Shown: positions 1-9,313, counted from the stretch's first letter. The stretch: 64,000 nucleotides of DNA from Nitrospira sp. (GCA_015709715.1 CP054184.1:2093001-2157000); one strand, 5' to 3'. A program made the numbers and translations. Notes: generated by a model not told the origin, from the letters alone.

Positions 1-716
1 AGGGGTTGGCTGGGCTGATGTTATTCACCTATGTGCCGACGGCGGTGGTGAATGCCAGACGATATCGATGCAACCGTACCTCCTGGAGAGGCATCCGTTT
101 TTCCTTCCGTGGCCGCACGTGGGACTTCATGAAACTCTATGGCACCGGCTGGTGTCTCACACTGCTTACGTTGGGGACCTACTATCCCTATTTCCAGACC
201 GAACGCCAGGCCTTCCTCTCTTCCAACACGACATTCGGCAATCGCCGCTTCGGATTTGGAGGACACGGGTCCGGCCTGATAGGACCTTTTGCCCTCGCGC
301 TCGTCACTACCTATCTGTTGTTCGCCCTCTGCGGCCTCGCGTTGCTGCTCGACATTCGCAACGCCGCCTTAGCCCTGCTCCTGATTCCCCTGATCGTTGT
401 TCCGCTCTGGATTCGATTTCTGGCGAAGCAGTACCAATACTTCTGGAACCACACCACATTCGGCCAAGCTCGTTTTTCATCGAGTATCACCTGGCAGGGT
501 CTCGTAATGCTGTACTTCGGCAACCTCGCCCTCTTGATCGTCACCCTCGGAGTGGCGTGGCCTTGGACGACGGTCCGAAGCGCTAGGTTCCACGCTGCAT
601 CGTTGTCGCTTCATGGGCCTGTTGCTCTGGAACAGGTGCTCCAGCCGGACAAGACGACGGCGCCGACAGGAGAAGGGCTCGCCAACTTCCTGGAGAACGG
701 CTTCGAACTGAGTTAG
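1..716 (+). CDS. DUF898 (YjgN-like) membrane protein, 5' end outside the window
   Basis: The frame is open from the left edge, so the true start is probably outside the window; the first start-like codon inside is a TTG at 6. About 236 residues are visible. They show several hydrophobic membrane segments separated by short polar stretches. Two related blocks each contain a TTFG-type motif (around NTTFGNRRFGF and HTTFGQARF) and a W-x-G/tyrosine-rich segment, which is the internally repeated pattern of the DUF898/YjgN family of inner membrane proteins. Function is unknown. The next gene, an M48 peptidase, starts 5 bases after the stop. In many genomes a YjgN-type protein precedes an M48 protease, so the two probably form one operon. 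Confidence 0.75.
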   Translation, partial: GLAGLMLFTYVPTAVVNARRYRCNRTSWRGIRFSFRGRTWDFMKLYGTGWCLTLLTLGTYYPYFQTERQAFLSSNTTFGNRRFGFGGHGSGLIGPFALALVTTYLLFALCGLALLLDIRNAALALLLIPLIVVPLWIRFLAKQYQYFWNHTTFGQARFSSSITWQGLVMLYFGNLALLIVTLGVAWPWTTVRSARFHAASLSLHGPVALEQVLQPDKTTAPTGEGLANFLENGFELS

Positions 717-721
717 CACCC

Positions 722-1864
722 ATGACCATGAGTTGGAGCGCTTACTACCTTGACGGCCGCACGGCCACGCGCCACGCTGTTACGGTGCATCCCACCCCTT
801 CGGCGCTGCACCTTCTCTTCGCTGACGGCAAAACCGCTGAGTGGCCCTACCAGCTGATTCGTCAAACACAGGGGGTCTATTGCGGAGAACCACTCCGCTT
901 GGAGTTCGGCGAGGATCCCGCTGAAGCGCTCATATTCGACGAGCCGGCCCCGCTCCTCCACCTGAACAGGCTGGCCCCCGCTTTGACCACCCATCTCCAT
1001 CATCCCGCACACCGCAAGGCCTGCATGGGTTGGACCATAGCCGCAGCGTTCGGCCTCCTTGTTGCCGTAGTCGGACTGTATCGATGGGGCATCCCCGGCC
1101 TGGCCGCTGCAGCCACACCCTTCGTGCCGGTCTCCTGGGAAGAGCGGATCGGCCGGGAAGCCGCAACGCACCTCGCCCCTCCGGCGCTGCAATGCCGCGA
1201 TCCTCATCGCCTCCGACACCTCGATTCCATCGTGCAACAACTGACCGCGTCACAGCCGCCGTCTCCCTACCGCATCCACCTCGTCATCGTCGACAGTCCC
1301 CTGGTGAACGCACTTGCGGCCCCGGGCGGCCACATCCTGCTGTTTCGCGGACTCCTCGAACGAACCGAGAGCCCTGAGCAATTGGCCGCTGTCCTCGCCC
1401 ACGAACTCCAGCACATCTACCAACGACATACGACCAGGGCGATCCTGGAACAGGCGGCCATGGGCCTCCTCCTGAGTGCGCTGATCGGCAACCTGTCCTC
1501 AGGGCTGGGCGTAGGCATGGAAGGCGCCCACACGTTGGCCGCGTTACACTACAGCCGAGTTCATGAAGCCGAAGCAGACCGAAACGGCTTCCGCCTTTTG
1601 GAGGCTGCGCATCTCGATCCGGCTGCCATGATCGCGTTGTATCGCACCCTGCAACAGGACGAGGCACAGCGCGACGACGACATTGCATTTCTCTCCTCCC
1701 ATCCGGATATGAGCCGGCGTGTTGCGGCACTGACCGCATTGGCAGCACCACCACAGATGCCTGTCACCCGTCTGCTTCCCGGCGCGGACTGGCACGACAT
1801 TCGAACGCTCTGCCGCCTCCACTCCGCGGATCCTTCCACAGCCGAAGGCCTGCAGGGCCCCTGA
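722..1864 (+). CDS. M48 family metalloprotease, membrane-anchored
   Basis: This 380-residue protein has an N-terminal domain of about 100 residues, one membrane segment (about residues 104-125) and a C-terminal zinc peptidase domain. The zinc-binding helix HELQH is at residues 227-231. The third ligand lies in the HEAEAD segment near residue 282, the order typical of M48 (Ste24/HtpX/BepA-like) peptidases. The single membrane anchor suggests the protease domain sits at the membrane surface, probably on the periplasmic side, and acts in envelope protein quality control; that role is inference. It lies 5 bases downstream of the DUF898 gene and is probably co-transcribed with it. The following two-component genes have their own promoter-like element. 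Confidence 0.88.
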   Translation: MTMSWSAYYLDGRTATRHAVTVHPTPSALHLLFADGKTAEWPYQLIRQTQGVYCGEPLRLEFGEDPAEALIFDEPAPLLHLNRLAPALTTHLHHPAHRKACMGWTIAAAFGLLVAVVGLYRWGIPGLAAAATPFVPVSWEERIGREAATHLAPPALQCRDPHRLRHLDSIVQQLTASQPPSPYRIHLVIVDSPLVNALAAPGGHILLFRGLLERTESPEQLAAVLAHELQHIYQRHTTRAILEQAAMGLLLSALIGNLSSGLGVGMEGAHTLAALHYSRVHEAEADRNGFRLLEAAHLDPAAMIALYRTLQQDEAQRDDDIAFLSSHPDMSRRVAALTALAAPPQMPVTRLLPGADWHDIRTLCRLHSADPSTAEGLQGP

Positions 1865-1899
1865 CTCGCCGTAACCCGCTCACAGCTGCAGTCCACCTC

Positions 1900-1908
1900 T
1901 GCTATAAT
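1900..1908 (+). promoter_or_regulatory. Extended -10 promoter element upstream of the response regulator
   Basis: The sequence TGC-TATAAT is a perfect extended -10 (TATAAT at 1903-1908). It lies 24 bases before the ATG of the response regulator at 1932. No good -35 is visible, as is usual for extended -10 promoters. It would transcribe the regulator-kinase pair. Confidence 0.5.
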
Positions 1909-1931
1909 CCACCAATTCGCAGGCAGAGACG

Positions 1932-2603
1932 ATGCGTATTCTGGTCATTGAAGACGAAACCAAAGTCGGCTCCTTCATCAAACGGGCCCTCGAAGAAGAA
2001 AGTTACGCCGTCGACCTCTGTGAGGATGGTGCCCAGGGTCTCGATATGGCCCTCATCGGCAGCTACGACCTCATCATGATCGACCTCATGATACCCAGCC
2101 TGCCGGGGCTGGAGGTGCTGACCAGGCTCCGGCGGGCCAAGATTCAGACCCCCGTCCTGATCCTCACGGCGCAATCCAAAGTGGATCAGCGGGTAAAAGG
2201 GCTTGATGCGGGGGCGGACGACTACCTGACCAAGCCCTTCGCTATCGATGAATTGCTGGCGCGAGTCCGGGCGCTCTTGCGGCGCGGACCGGCGGAATCG
2301 CCTGGCGTTCTGCAAGTCGATGATCTGGTGCTCAATCCGGCCACTCGTGAAGTGACCCGCGGGGGGCAACGGATCGACCTCACCGTGAAGGAATACGCCT
2401 TGCTGGAGTACTTCATGCGGCACGCCGGCCGAGTCCTGACGCGGCCCATGATTTCCGACCATGTGTGGAATCAGGATTTCGATACGTTCACCAACGTGAT
2501 CGACGTGTACGTGAATTACCTGCGCAATAAGATCGATCGGGGACGATCCAAAAAGTTGATCCATACGATTCGGGGGAGTGGGTACATGCTCAAGGTTGAC
2601 TGA
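1932..2603 (+). CDS. OmpR/PhoB-family response regulator
   Basis: This 223-residue protein has a receiver domain (residues 1-115) followed by a winged-helix DNA-binding domain. The phospho-acceptor is Asp51 in MIDLM, the acidic pocket is E7/D8 in IEDE, and the conserved lysine is in the YLTKPF motif near residue 100. The C-terminal half has the OmpR-type pattern ending in TIRGSGYML. Its stop overlaps the start of the sensor kinase (TGATG), so the two are translationally coupled and form a two-component pair. The HtrA protease immediately downstream makes an envelope-stress regulon of CpxRA type a reasonable guess. The actual stimulus cannot be read from sequence. Confidence 0.95.
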   Translation: MRILVIEDETKVGSFIKRALEEESYAVDLCEDGAQGLDMALIGSYDLIMIDLMIPSLPGLEVLTRLRRAKIQTPVLILTAQSKVDQRVKGLDAGADDYLTKPFAIDELLARVRALLRRGPAESPGVLQVDDLVLNPATREVTRGGQRIDLTVKEYALLEYFMRHAGRVLTRPMISDHVWNQDFDTFTNVIDVYVNYLRNKIDRGRSKKLIHTIRGSGYMLKVD

Positions 2604-4015
2604 TGCCGCTTCGAGTCCGTCTCACACTGTGGTACGGGACCGCCTTGGCCCTCATCCTGCTGACCTTCTCTGTGGTACTGTACACGATCACGGCCCGCAG
2701 CCTTCGCGATCAAGTCGACGAATCTCTGGAGGAAACCGCCGCCGTCGCCGTTCAATCGTTGGAGAAACGAGGGTTTCTTCCACTGATCGACGAAGACCAA
2801 CTCCTCAGCCAATTCCCCGAGCTGACGCGCATCGATAAGTTTTTTCAGATTTTCAGCCCCTCCGGCACCATCACGATCCGCTCGCCCAACATTCGGCAAC
2901 ACGATGTGCCCCTGAGCCGGCATGCGCTCGAACTTGCGTTTACCGGGAACACGATTTTTGAATCGGCGCGCTACCCCAATGAACCGCCGCTCCGGCTGGT
3001 GTCCGTCCCGATCATTTACCGAGGCTCCCTGCTGTACATCGTGCAGGTCGGGACGACCCTGGAAGGGGTCGAAGAAACCCTCCGCCGCTTCCTGTTGGTA
3101 CTGCTGATCATGGCGCCCATCGCACTCGTCGTATCGCTGGCCGGCGGATGGTTCTTGGCCGGGCGGGCGCTGCGCCCCGTCGATTCCATCACGCTGGCCG
3201 CGCAACGTATCGCCGCGGGAGACCTGACGCAGCGACTCACGACGCCCCGTTCCTCCGACGAGATCGGACGCCTCACTGATACCTTCAACGACATGATCGC
3301 GCGGCTGGAAATGTCCTTCGCCCAAATCCGCCAATTCAGCAGCGATGCTTCACACGAGCTGCGCACCCCTCTCACGGTCATGAAAGGGGAAAGCGAGTTG
3401 GTGCTGCGGCGCCCTCGCCCGGTGGAGGACTACATCGCTGTCTTGGAAAGCAACCTCGAGGAAATCGACCGGATGTCGCGCATTGTCGACGAACTGCTCT
3501 TCCTGTCGCGGGCCGACATGGGCCAGATCAAGACGGAGTGCGAGCCGGTGAAACTGGAGGCGCTGGTGGAGGACATTCAACGCCAGGCCTGCCTCTTGGG
3601 GCAAGAGCGTGGCGTCGAGGTCGTAACGGGAACCATCCAGCCGGCTACAGTGCAGGGGGATGAACTCCGGCTGCGTGAGCTGATCCTGAACATCGTCGAC
3701 AACGCGGTGAAATATTCCCACTTTCAGGGAAAAGTGGAAATCGATCTTCGCGTCGACGGCCGAACTGCCCGCCTCGCCGTGCGCGATCACGGCATCGGCA
3801 TTCCCCCGGACGCGCACAAACAGATTTTCGACCGCTTCTTCCGGACGGACGATGCCCGCGCCCATACCAAGAAAGGCACAGGCCTGGGGCTCTCGATCTG
3901 TGCCTGGATCGTCGAGGCCCACCACGGGCGGATCGAGGTGCAAAGCGAACCGGGCAAGGGCTCAACGTTCACCATCGTATTGCCCCTGGCGGCCCCGCAG
4001 CTTAACGCCTTCTAA
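2603..4015 (+). CDS. Two-component sensor histidine kinase with HAMP domain
   Basis: The 470-residue protein has an N-terminal membrane segment (about residues 7-30), a periplasmic sensor region of about 140 residues, a second membrane segment (about 165-190), a HAMP linker and the kinase core. The phospho-accepting His251 is in the SHELRTPL box. The ATP-binding domain has an intact N box (NIVDNAVKYS), G1 box (DHGIGIP) and G2 box (GTGLGLS). It starts inside the stop of the response regulator, its obvious partner. Downstream, after about 100 bases, comes a DegP/HtrA protease, which supports a role in sensing envelope conditions. Confidence 0.95.
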   Translation: MPLRVRLTLWYGTALALILLTFSVVLYTITARSLRDQVDESLEETAAVAVQSLEKRGFLPLIDEDQLLSQFPELTRIDKFFQIFSPSGTITIRSPNIRQHDVPLSRHALELAFTGNTIFESARYPNEPPLRLVSVPIIYRGSLLYIVQVGTTLEGVEETLRRFLLVLLIMAPIALVVSLAGGWFLAGRALRPVDSITLAAQRIAAGDLTQRLTTPRSSDEIGRLTDTFNDMIARLEMSFAQIRQFSSDASHELRTPLTVMKGESELVLRRPRPVEDYIAVLESNLEEIDRMSRIVDELLFLSRADMGQIKTECEPVKLEALVEDIQRQACLLGQERGVEVVTGTIQPATVQGDELRLRELILNIVDNAVKYSHFQGKVEIDLRVDGRTARLAVRDHGIGIPPDAHKQIFDRFFRTDDARAHTKKGTGLGLSICAWIVEAHHGRIEVQSEPGKGSTFTIVLPLAAPQLNAF

Positions 4016-4121
4016 TCCCTCATTAATAGACTTCTCATCCCCGGTTGTTACCTTCCGAATGACTGTCACAGGCGGAGTCCTCTCTGCCTACAACCACCCA
4101 GTCTTCAAGGAGGAGCGATCG

Positions 4122-5606
4122 ATGAAACGACCCATGCAATCCCCCGGCATGATCGCCGGCATCGCAGTTCTGGGCGCTGCCCTGATCGGGAGTTATATGA
4201 CGATCACGAATTCCCACGCCTCGAATACGGCGTCGCCGGCTGAACAGCCGGCCACCGTGACAAGCAGCCTTCCAGCCGCAGGATTCACCGACGTGGCCAA
4301 GGCTGTGACACCGGCGGTCGTCAACATTACCACCAGTGGATCCGACATGGTCTCCGACACCCGGGGGTCACGCGACCGCAGGGAGGAATTTTTCGGCTCC
4401 CCGTTCGGTCCCTTCGGCCCTCGGCGCTTCGGCCCACCCATGGAACCTCGCGAGCGACGAGGTGGAGGACAAGGGTCGGGGGTGATCGTCAGCACCGACG
4501 GGTATGTCTTGACCAACAACCATGTCATCGCCGACGCCAAGATCGTGACCGTGACCTTGCCGGACAAACGGGAGTTCAAGGGCCGGATCGTCGGCACCGA
4601 CCCCAAGACCGACATCGCCGTGGTCAAGATCGACGGTGATCGACTCCCCACCATCCCTTGGGGCGACTCCAGCCGCCTGCAGGTCGGGGAATATGTGCTG
4701 GCCATCGGGAATCCCTTCGGGCTCAGCTCCACGGTCACTTTGGGCATCGTGAGCGCCCTGGGGCGTGGACACATGGGCATCACCCAGTATGAAGATTTCA
4801 TTCAGACCGATGCCGCGATCAATCCCGGCAACAGCGGCGGCGCACTCGTGAACACAAAGGGAGAATTGATCGGCATCAACACGGCCATCTTCTCCCAGAC
4901 CGGCGGCTATCAGGGTGTGGGCTTTGCCGTCCCGACCGGCATGAGCAAACCCATCTACGAGAGCCTGGTGAAGACCGGCAAGGTCGTGCGCGGCTACTTG
5001 GGTATCGGCATTCAGGACCTGAATCAGAACCTGGCCAAGTCCTTCAACCTGAAGGGCAGCAATGGCGCCATCGTGACCGATGTGAAGGAGGACGGGCCGG
5101 CGGAGAAAGCCGGACTCAAGCAAGGCGACGTCATCATCTCCTATGAGGGCGCTACGATCGATGACGCCGTGACCCTGCAACGGCTCGTGACGCGGAGCAC
5201 GGTCGGCAGTCAAGCCACGGTGAAGGTCGTTCGCGACGGACAGGAGAAAGACCTGCGCATCACCATCGGCGAACTGCCTGAAAATCCGCAAATCGCCAAA
5301 GTGGACAGCAGCTCGACCGAACAACCCCTCGCCGGTCTCGCCGTGCAGGAACTCGACCGCGAGACGGCTCAGGAATTGGGCATCAAGGGGAAACTGCAGG
5401 GAGTCCTAGTGACCGACGTCGAGCCGGACAGTGAGGCGGAGCGGGCCGGGCTGATGCCCGGTGATGTGATCCGCGAGATCAACCGGAAGCCGGTCACGTC
5501 CCTGAAGGACTACGAACGGGCGGCCTCGGACTTGAAGAAGGGGCAAAACGTGCTGGTCTTGATCAATCGGCGAGGCGCTTCGCTCTACTTGAGCGCCAAG
5601 ATATAA
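4122..5606 (+). CDS. HtrA/DegP-family periplasmic serine protease (Do-like)
   Basis: I place the start at ATG 4122, just after a strong ribosome site (aaggagg) and followed by an N-terminal hydrophobic signal or anchor segment; the frame stays open upstream but overlaps the kinase gene. The product is 494 residues. The catalytic triad is His134 (NNHVI), Asp164 (KTDIAVV) and Ser238 (GNSGGALV). Two PDZ domains follow (about residues 290-380 and 400-490), the DegP/DegQ layout. A Gly/Arg/Pro-rich linker near residues 85-115 contains FGSPFGPFG, resembling the LA loop of DegP. It degrades or refolds misfolded periplasmic proteins. It sits directly behind a two-component pair that may control it. 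Confidence 0.95.
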   Translation: MKRPMQSPGMIAGIAVLGAALIGSYMTITNSHASNTASPAEQPATVTSSLPAAGFTDVAKAVTPAVVNITTSGSDMVSDTRGSRDRREEFFGSPFGPFGPRRFGPPMEPRERRGGGQGSGVIVSTDGYVLTNNHVIADAKIVTVTLPDKREFKGRIVGTDPKTDIAVVKIDGDRLPTIPWGDSSRLQVGEYVLAIGNPFGLSSTVTLGIVSALGRGHMGITQYEDFIQTDAAINPGNSGGALVNTKGELIGINTAIFSQTGGYQGVGFAVPTGMSKPIYESLVKTGKVVRGYLGIGIQDLNQNLAKSFNLKGSNGAIVTDVKEDGPAEKAGLKQGDVIISYEGATIDDAVTLQRLVTRSTVGSQATVKVVRDGQEKDLRITIGELPENPQIAKVDSSSTEQPLAGLAVQELDRETAQELGIKGKLQGVLVTDVEPDSEAERAGLMPGDVIREINRKPVTSLKDYERAASDLKKGQNVLVLINRRGASLYLSAKI

Positions 5607-5637
5607 CCCTGGCGTGGGTGGGCTGCTGGCGTAGCAG

Positions 5638-7086
5638 TTACCGGTAGCCTGCCCCAACCTTTTTGGGCATCAGCAACGGTTGCGCGGCCGGGACCTCGGC
5701 GGTCTTCGGGCCGACTGGCCGCGCAATCAAATCGTATCCCGCCACATCCGTTACCGTAACGGAGAGAAAGTCTCCCGGTTTCGCGGCAGCACACTCACAA
5801 AATACAACCCCATCAATCTCCGGCGCCAACCCCTCGTGCCTCGCTTCGAGCAACCGGTCGGCGTCTTGAGACGGTCCGTCGACCAGCACCTCGATGGTGC
5901 GACCCAAATAGTCACGGTTCTTCGCTGCCGCGATGGAATCCTGCACAGCCAGTAATTCATTCCGGCGCTCTTCCATCACCGCCCGTTCGACCTTGCGATC
6001 CAGCTCGATGGCGGGAGTTCCTTCCTCATCCGAATAGAGAAACACCGCCACGCGGTCGAACTCCATGTCCACGAGGAACTGCCGAAGGTCTTCGAAGGCC
6101 TTGTCGGTCTCGCCGGGAAACCCCACGATGAAGGCGGTTCGAAAGAACACGCCGGGAATCTTGCGGCGGATGCGTTCGACCAGTGTGGTGAGATGGGCCC
6201 TGCCGCCCAACCGATGCATGCGTTTCAACATCGCATCGTTGATGTGTTGCAGCGGCATATCGACATACTTGGTGATGCGCGGGTCACCGGCATACAGGTC
6301 CAGCAATTCATCGGTGACCTGTTGCGGATAGAGGTAGAACGGCCTGATCCAGCGCACGCCGTCGACGGCCGCCAAGGCTCTCAAGAGGGCTGTCAGCCCC
6401 TGGCGTAATCCCAAATCCACCCCATAGTTGATCGTATCCTGAGAGATAAGATTGATCTCTTGCACCCCCTCCTGCACCAACCTTCTCGCTTCGGCCACGA
6501 CGGAGTCGATCGGCCGGCTGCGCTGTTTCCCTCGCATCAGCGGAATGGCGCAGAAGGAACAATTCCGATTACAGCCCTCGGCGATCTTTAGGTAGGCGCT
6601 GTGGTTTGCCCCGAGCCGGATGCGTGGAGTCTGGGCGTCGTAGAGAGAGGGTGGCTCCCCCATCCACACACGGCGGCGGCGTGCCTTCGGGGCCATGAGC
6701 GTCCGGCAGATGTCGGCAATACGGCCGAACTCACCTGTTCCGACCACACCGTCCAGTTCCGGCAGTTCCTTCAGCAACTCGCCCTGATACCGCTGCGCCA
6801 GACAGCCGGCTGCGATCAACACCCGACAAGAGCCTGATTTCTTGAGGCGGCCGTGCTCGATGATGCTGTTGATCGATTCCTGCTTGGCTTCCTCGATGAA
6901 GCCGCAGGTATTGATGATCACCACTTCGGCCGCGCGCGCGTCCCCCGTGAGCTGGAAGCCCTCGGCCACCAACGTGCCCAACATGACCTCTGAATCGACC
7001 TGGTTCTTGGAACAGCCCAGGTTCACGAAGCCGAGCGTCGTCTTCTTCGAATTCGCGCGGGATGGATGGATGAGGGATGAAGCCAT
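5638..7086 (-). CDS. rimO: Ribosomal protein S12 methylthiotransferase RimO
   Basis: The 482-residue protein has the three-part methylthiotransferase layout. An N-terminal domain starts with a GFVNLGCSKNQVDSE motif whose cysteines bind the auxiliary 4Fe-4S cluster. A radical SAM domain follows with CNRNCSFC (CxxxCxxC). A C-terminal TRAM domain ends the protein. RimO methylthiolates an aspartate of ribosomal protein S12. The GCSKNQVD signature favours RimO over MiaB. The protein is slightly longer than usual (about 440) because of a short N-terminal extension and a C-terminal tail. The gene converges on htrA with a gap of about 30 bases. Confidence 0.95.
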   Translation of the reverse strand: MASSLIHPSRANSKKTTLGFVNLGCSKNQVDSEVMLGTLVAEGFQLTGDARAAEVVIINTCGFIEEAKQESINSIIEHGRLKKSGSCRVLIAAGCLAQRYQGELLKELPELDGVVGTGEFGRIADICRTLMAPKARRRRVWMGEPPSLYDAQTPRIRLGANHSAYLKIAEGCNRNCSFCAIPLMRGKQRSRPIDSVVAEARRLVQEGVQEINLISQDTINYGVDLGLRQGLTALLRALAAVDGVRWIRPFYLYPQQVTDELLDLYAGDPRITKYVDMPLQHINDAMLKRMHRLGGRAHLTTLVERIRRKIPGVFFRTAFIVGFPGETDKAFEDLRQFLVDMEFDRVAVFLYSDEEGTPAIELDRKVERAVMEERRNELLAVQDSIAAAKNRDYLGRTIEVLVDGPSQDADRLLEARHEGLAPEIDGVVFCECAAAKPGDFLSVTVTDVAGYDLIARPVGPKTAEVPAAQPLLMPKKVGAGYR

Positions 7087-7169
7087 GACGCTGCAGTCTA
7101 CGAGACGCTGGAAAATCCTGTCAAACGCCGTCTCTTGCTATTCCACTCGACGCTATCCTAGATTGAGGC

Positions 7170-7709
7170 ATGATTCGCACGTTCCAGGGCGTCAAACCGA
7201 CCATCCCGGACTCTTGCTTCATCGAAGAAACAGCCGTCATCATCGGCGATGTCGTCATGGGCGAGGAGTCCAGTGCCTGGTTCCACGCCGTCATCCGCGG
7301 CGACGTCCACTACATCCGCATCGGGCATCGCACCAACATCCAAGACCTCTGCATGTTGCACGTGACCCACGACACACACCCCCTCATCATTGGGGATGAT
7401 GTGACCGTCGGGCACAACGTGGTCCTGCACGGTTGCACGGTTCGTGATCGCGTGTTGATCGGCATGGGATCGATCATCATGGATGGAGCCGTCATCGGGG
7501 AAGACTCGGTGGTCGGCGCCGGCGCGCTGGTCACGGAAGGAACGATCGTGCCTCCCAAGAGTCTCATCCTCGGCTCCCCCGCCAAGGTTAAACGGCCGGT
7601 CACCGAGCAGGAATTGGCCTGGATCAGGGAGTCGGCTCAGAATTACATACGTTATTCACGCCAATATCTATCCGGCCCTGACCGGTCTCGCCCAGGATTT
7701 TGGGTCTAA
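7170..7709 (+). CDS. Gamma-carbonic anhydrase family protein
   Basis: The 179-residue protein is made of hexapeptide repeats forming a left-handed beta helix. It has the family signature GHRTNIQD and three zinc-ligand histidines in the MLHVTHDTHP and VGHNVVLHG segments. That is the YrdA/PaaY/CcmM-like gamma carbonic anhydrase pattern. Likely activity is reversible CO2 hydration, although many homologues have no measured activity and could be acyltransferase-like. The gene is alone on the plus strand, divergent from rimO (84-base gap) and convergent with the unknown gene that follows. Possible link to bicarbonate supply in a CO2-fixing organism is inference. Confidence 0.9.
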   Translation: MIRTFQGVKPTIPDSCFIEETAVIIGDVVMGEESSAWFHAVIRGDVHYIRIGHRTNIQDLCMLHVTHDTHPLIIGDDVTVGHNVVLHGCTVRDRVLIGMGSIIMDGAVIGEDSVVGAGALVTEGTIVPPKSLILGSPAKVKRPVTEQELAWIRESAQNYIRYSRQYLSGPDRSRPGFWV

Positions 7710-7716
7710 TCCAGAC

Positions 7717-7738
7717 CGGCTGAGCACTCGCTTAGCCG
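7717..7738. terminator. Hairpin between convergent genes (weak terminator candidate)
   Basis: Arms CGGCTGAGC and GCTTAGCCG, with a 4-base loop, form a 9-pair stem containing one G-U pair. It sits between the stop of the gamma-carbonic anhydrase gene and the stop of the convergent gene. There is no clear T tract, so termination is only likely by position. Confidence 0.35.
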
Positions 7739-8463
7739 CGAAGCTTTCCCGCGCGTGCATCCACACCCCCGATCTTCACCAGACAAATGGGATCGCCCAC
7801 TGTGGGCGATGGAAACGTTCGCTCCTCGATGTGATACCTGATGCCTCGACGGTGGCACCACTCGGCGATCCACACCACCTCTTCCACCGTAGTCGTCACC
7901 AAGCCCGGTCGCTTCAACCGCGCGAGACATCGGTTGACCAGTGCCGCAACGATCCGTTGTTGGGCGAGGAACCTGTACCCATTGAAGACCGCAGGGTTGG
8001 CATGGCCATAGGAGAGTGCGGACAACTCAGGAAAGCGCTCCGGGTCGTTCAACACACTCACCAGCCACAGATGGTCATACGTGATGCGAACAGTCCCGGC
8101 ATCCCGATATTCGAATCGGTAGGGCAAGCCGTCACAGGCCCGATTGAGAAGCACGGCTTCAGCCTTCCGTAGGTTGCAGGGAACCACGCGTCGTCCAAGG
8201 TCCAGACTTTCCATCGCAATCGGGGGGATTTCTGCCACCCCCGCGCCTACGTAGAGGCTGGTGCCTTCACTCGCTAACCGCGACCGCAGTTCATTTGCCA
8301 GCCGAAGGCCCAACCTCAGGCAGACTGCGCGCTTGGCTTTCCAGAACTCATCGCCCCCTTCGTCACAATAGATCGGACCCAATCCCGCATAATCCAGCCT
8401 GGCGAACACCTGGCGGACAACCTGCTTCGTCGACGCGCTCACGGTCACGGCCTGAGACTGCAT
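7732..8463 (-). CDS. Conserved-type protein of unknown function
   Basis: The start is placed at ATG 8463, five bases after the stop of the M28 peptidase gene; a longer frame runs back into that gene. The 243-residue product has no signal peptide or membrane segment and looks like a soluble cytoplasmic protein. I do not recognise the family. The stretch TSLYVGAGVAEIPP followed about 20 residues later by VVPCNLRKAEA looks like the first two strands of a Rossmann/methyltransferase-like fold, but the usual acidic residue after the second strand is not seen. It is the last gene of the trmFO-to-argB minus-strand run. Confidence 0.65.
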   Translation of the reverse strand: MQSQAVTVSASTKQVVRQVFARLDYAGLGPIYCDEGGDEFWKAKRAVCLRLGLRLANELRSRLASEGTSLYVGAGVAEIPPIAMESLDLGRRVVPCNLRKAEAVLLNRACDGLPYRFEYRDAGTVRITYDHLWLVSVLNDPERFPELSALSYGHANPAVFNGYRFLAQQRIVAALVNRCLARLKRPGLVTTTVEEVVWIAEWCHRRGIRYHIEERTFPSPTVGDPICLVKIGGVDARAGKLRG

Positions 8464-8467
8464 AGGT

Positions 8468-9310
8468 TCAATCCCCTCTCCACCGGCGGGCCGCTGCCAC
8501 CACACCCCGCACGACCTGCTCCATAAACTCCACATTCAACGTATCCAACCTGTCGCTCGGCTGATGGTAGTGGGGGTTTCTGAAGTTCGCCGTGTCGGTC
8601 AACATCACGGCGGGAAATCCCTGGTCCCACAACGCCGCATGGTCGCTCCGTCTCGTATCGGGCAGGGCTTCACCGTTCCCCGGAACCACCAACGGCACAA
8701 CCGGCACATAGTCCTTCATGGCCCGTTCCACCTCCAACGTCAAACTCTGGGAGGCATGGTTGCCGACGACGGCCAGAAAATTGCCGACCGTCGGCACCGC
8801 CACCGGCACACCGGGAGGGGTCCGTTGCGTTCCCTCTTCCGACCGCGCATATCCGACACATTCCAAGATAATCGCCCCCGCCAGCGTGTTATTGCGGGCT
8901 CGCAAGGTCGCCGCATAGGCCGTGCTTCCCAACAACCCCTGCTCCTCATGGGAGAAAGCCACGAACTGGATGGGTCGTTCGGGCGCTACGGTCCGTAGCG
9001 CATCGGCAGCCTCCAGGAGCACGGCCAACGCGCTGGCATTGTCATCGGCCCCCGGAGAGCCGGGCACCGTATCGTAATGGGCGCCGATCAGCAAGGGTGG
9101 GCGTGCCCCCGACCCAGAGGAGGCGGTCGTGGCGATCACGTTATGTGCGGTTCCCTCGGGCGACGTGAAGGGCTGTTTCGTCACTCGGTAGCCCATCGCC
9201 TGAAAATGGGCGACGAGATACTGCCGGACGGCCAAGAGGTGGTTCGGCGCGGTCACGGGATGGCGCTCGCCGACCATAGCCCGCAGATGGGATTGAATCC
9301 GCTTGGTCAC
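8468..9310 (-). CDS. M28 family zinc aminopeptidase
   Basis: This 280-residue protein matches the compact core of M28 (aminopeptidase Y/S type) peptidases. Visible metal-binding and catalytic residues occur in the expected order: His and Asp in AHYDTVPGSPGADDNAS, the Glu pair in SHEEQGLLGS, and a late His in NPHYHQPSD. No signal peptide is evident, so it is probably cytoplasmic, although most characterised members are exported. The gene begins four bases downstream of argB in the same direction and is followed after five bases by the unknown gene, so the three are probably co-transcribed. Confidence 0.88.
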   Translation of the reverse strand: MTKRIQSHLRAMVGERHPVTAPNHLLAVRQYLVAHFQAMGYRVTKQPFTSPEGTAHNVIATTASSGSGARPPLLIGAHYDTVPGSPGADDNASALAVLLEAADALRTVAPERPIQFVAFSHEEQGLLGSTAYAATLRARNNTLAGAIILECVGYARSEEGTQRTPPGVPVAVPTVGNFLAVVGNHASQSLTLEVERAMKDYVPVVPLVVPGNGEALPDTRRSDHAALWDQGFPAVMLTDTANFRNPHYHQPSDRLDTLNVEFMEQVVRGVVAAARRWRGD

Positions 9311-9313
9311 CGG

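Noticed and set aside
1902-2564. 220-codon minus-strand frame opposite the response regulator
   Set aside because: It mirrors the response regulator gene; no homologous motif, no start signal.
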